Source of the DNA: Mya arenaria
Lineage: Eukaryota; Mollusca; Bivalvia; Myida; Myidae
DNA: 64,000 bases
Direction: 5' to 3'
Assembly: GCF_026914265.1 (NCBI RefSeq)
Contig: NC_069136.1
Span: 50,509,381-50,573,380, forward strand
Made by a program: the position numbers and the translations under genes. Within the stretch, counting starts at the first letter, position 1. Each line of letters starts with the position of its first letter. This document shows positions 62,740 through 64,000 of this stretch, piece after piece. The notes under the pieces are model-generated. The model ran no database searches. It saw only the letters and a program-made list of their open reading frames with translations, and was not told the DNA's origin.

Positions 62740-64000
62740 TTTAACAAAATAAAGTTAAAATGTACTTTTTTGCTGGAACTCTGTTGTGCGTAGTGAAAAT
62801 AATATGCTTATAATAATATATATGTGATTATTCGTAGTTGTCATGGATATGCACGCAGTAATTCAGATTATGTAAATAATCAAATCGTTCTTTGAATAAT
62901 TCTGTGGAGAGTGCAACATTATTTTTTGAATGCAAAGTGAAAACCTTTTTATGGTGGCATTTGAAGTGGGAAATAATTGATTTGGATTTTAAATATTGAC
63001 ACAAGACAAGGTGTCCATGATGCTACAGACGACGGGTTCAACAAGGGAGGCAAGTGTGTAATGATGATAAAAAGGCGTCCCATACGGGTTCTTTTTTATT
63101 TGCCCTTGGACAATATAAGAATTTCCAGCATGGCCAAATGTTTGGATCTACTTATCTGAGGTGGGAGAAAAGATCGTCTTGTATGAATAAATATGGAGCA
63201 AAAACAAAATTCACATATGAAAGTTAAAAGGTTTTTTGAATTATGCAATAAAAGTCAGCTTTAATAACTTAATGCTTTATTGCTGTTGCCTACCACGACT
63301 ATAATTATTTCCTAAATAAATGCATATGTTTTGTTTGGTTTCGATAAGCGATTGTTTCCACAGGGCCATTATTTTTTGAGCATACATGGTAAATAACATT
63401 ATTATTCATGTCTTTTTCAAGATATCAAAATTAAATATAAAACAGTATTAGACGTATTTTTACTATGACTAAAGTGTTCTTTGCAAGTAAAGTCATGAAA
63501 AGAAACAACTTGTTGGATTGTTTTAATTACTTTCCATTTAGTCATTATTTTGTTTTATTATAAAAATTATTTTGAAGCTCGCACATGAGCATGTGTACTG
63601 GCAAATATAAAGGCATTCACGAGGCATGGACAATTTCTTTATTACAAAACTCCCTGGGCCGTAATCTGTAAACTAAAATATCCCGAAGTACAGTTAAGCA
63701 CTTTTACTGATTACTTTAATTTTGCATAATTTTAATTCACCTCCCCTTTTTGATGACTGTTTCCTATATCAGGAAAAGGCAGATTATATAATTACAGCTA
63801 CCTTGTATATAAATATAGAAATCATACCATAATTGCGACAAAAATGAGCAGTGACCTTGAATACACTTCTAAGTATCAGACTAAGACCAAATGATTGTTT
63901 CTGTGTTAAAGGCAACCCGATATATACCTAGCATCTCCACTCGGGAACAAAGAGTGTCTCTTAGTGTATGGTAAATAAATGTTTTGCAAACCTTATATTT
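62740..64000. other. Right end of window, nothing firm
   Basis: AT-rich DNA. The 60-codon frame at 62,977-63,159 has no recognisable similarity. No receptor exon was found on either strand. Confidence 0.35.

Overview
This is eukaryotic DNA: AT-rich, intron-dense, full of decayed transposons and minisatellites, with GT-AG exons that can be chained by phase. The protein families (a CYP1-like P450, an SLC19 vitamin transporter, secreted lectin-like/WSC-like cysteine-rich modules) and repeat families (a tRNA-derived SINE, a non-LTR element with an RGG-tailed ORF1, degenerate tandem repeats of a type familiar from bivalves) point to a mollusc, most likely a bivalve. I cannot name the species.

The core of the window is a tandem array of three paralogous receptor genes on the + strand. 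Copy 1 runs 3,694-21,307, copy 2 runs 33,775-50,591, and copy 3 starts at 56,780 and is followed to 60,617. I assembled each from homologous exons: signal peptide, four exons of a cysteine-rich ectodomain with a WIG motif and a WSC-like stretch, two further lectin-like exons with a WTG motif, a Thr/Pro-rich stalk, a transmembrane helix and a tyrosine-rich tail. Copy 2 is intact in every exon and sums to 470 codons plus stop. Copy 1 sums to 565 codons without its stalk exon, whose frame is off by one T. Copy 3 is a pseudogene, with an 8-bp duplication in the signal exon and a stop in exon 3. The tails differ. Copy 2 has one ITIM-like tyrosine motif and an alternative exon that would give a 13-residue tail; copy 1 has a 218-codon tail with about ten tyrosines. 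This resembles a young innate-receptor cluster with diverging signalling tails. That role is inference.

Region by region: 1-3,693 is upstream flank, paralogous to 53,893-56,779, with a 69-bp satellite inserted. Intron 1 of copy 1 carries about 7.7 kb of inserted DNA: a dead non-LTR retrotransposon (about 4,545-10,332) followed by degenerate repeats. 21,308-26,478 is intergenic with LINE fragments and three minisatellites. 26,479-28,931 is a CYP1-like pseudogene (+). 29,797-32,387 holds pieces of an SLC19 gene (-), split by a dispersed repeat. Copy 2 has collected a SINE with a clear target-site duplication (intron 2) and an inverted-repeat element (intron 4). 51,895-53,495 is a 31-bp minisatellite. 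Copy 3 is followed by repeats to the end of the window.

Exon joins are deduced from splice-site motifs, phase and comparison of the three copies; no transcript evidence was available.
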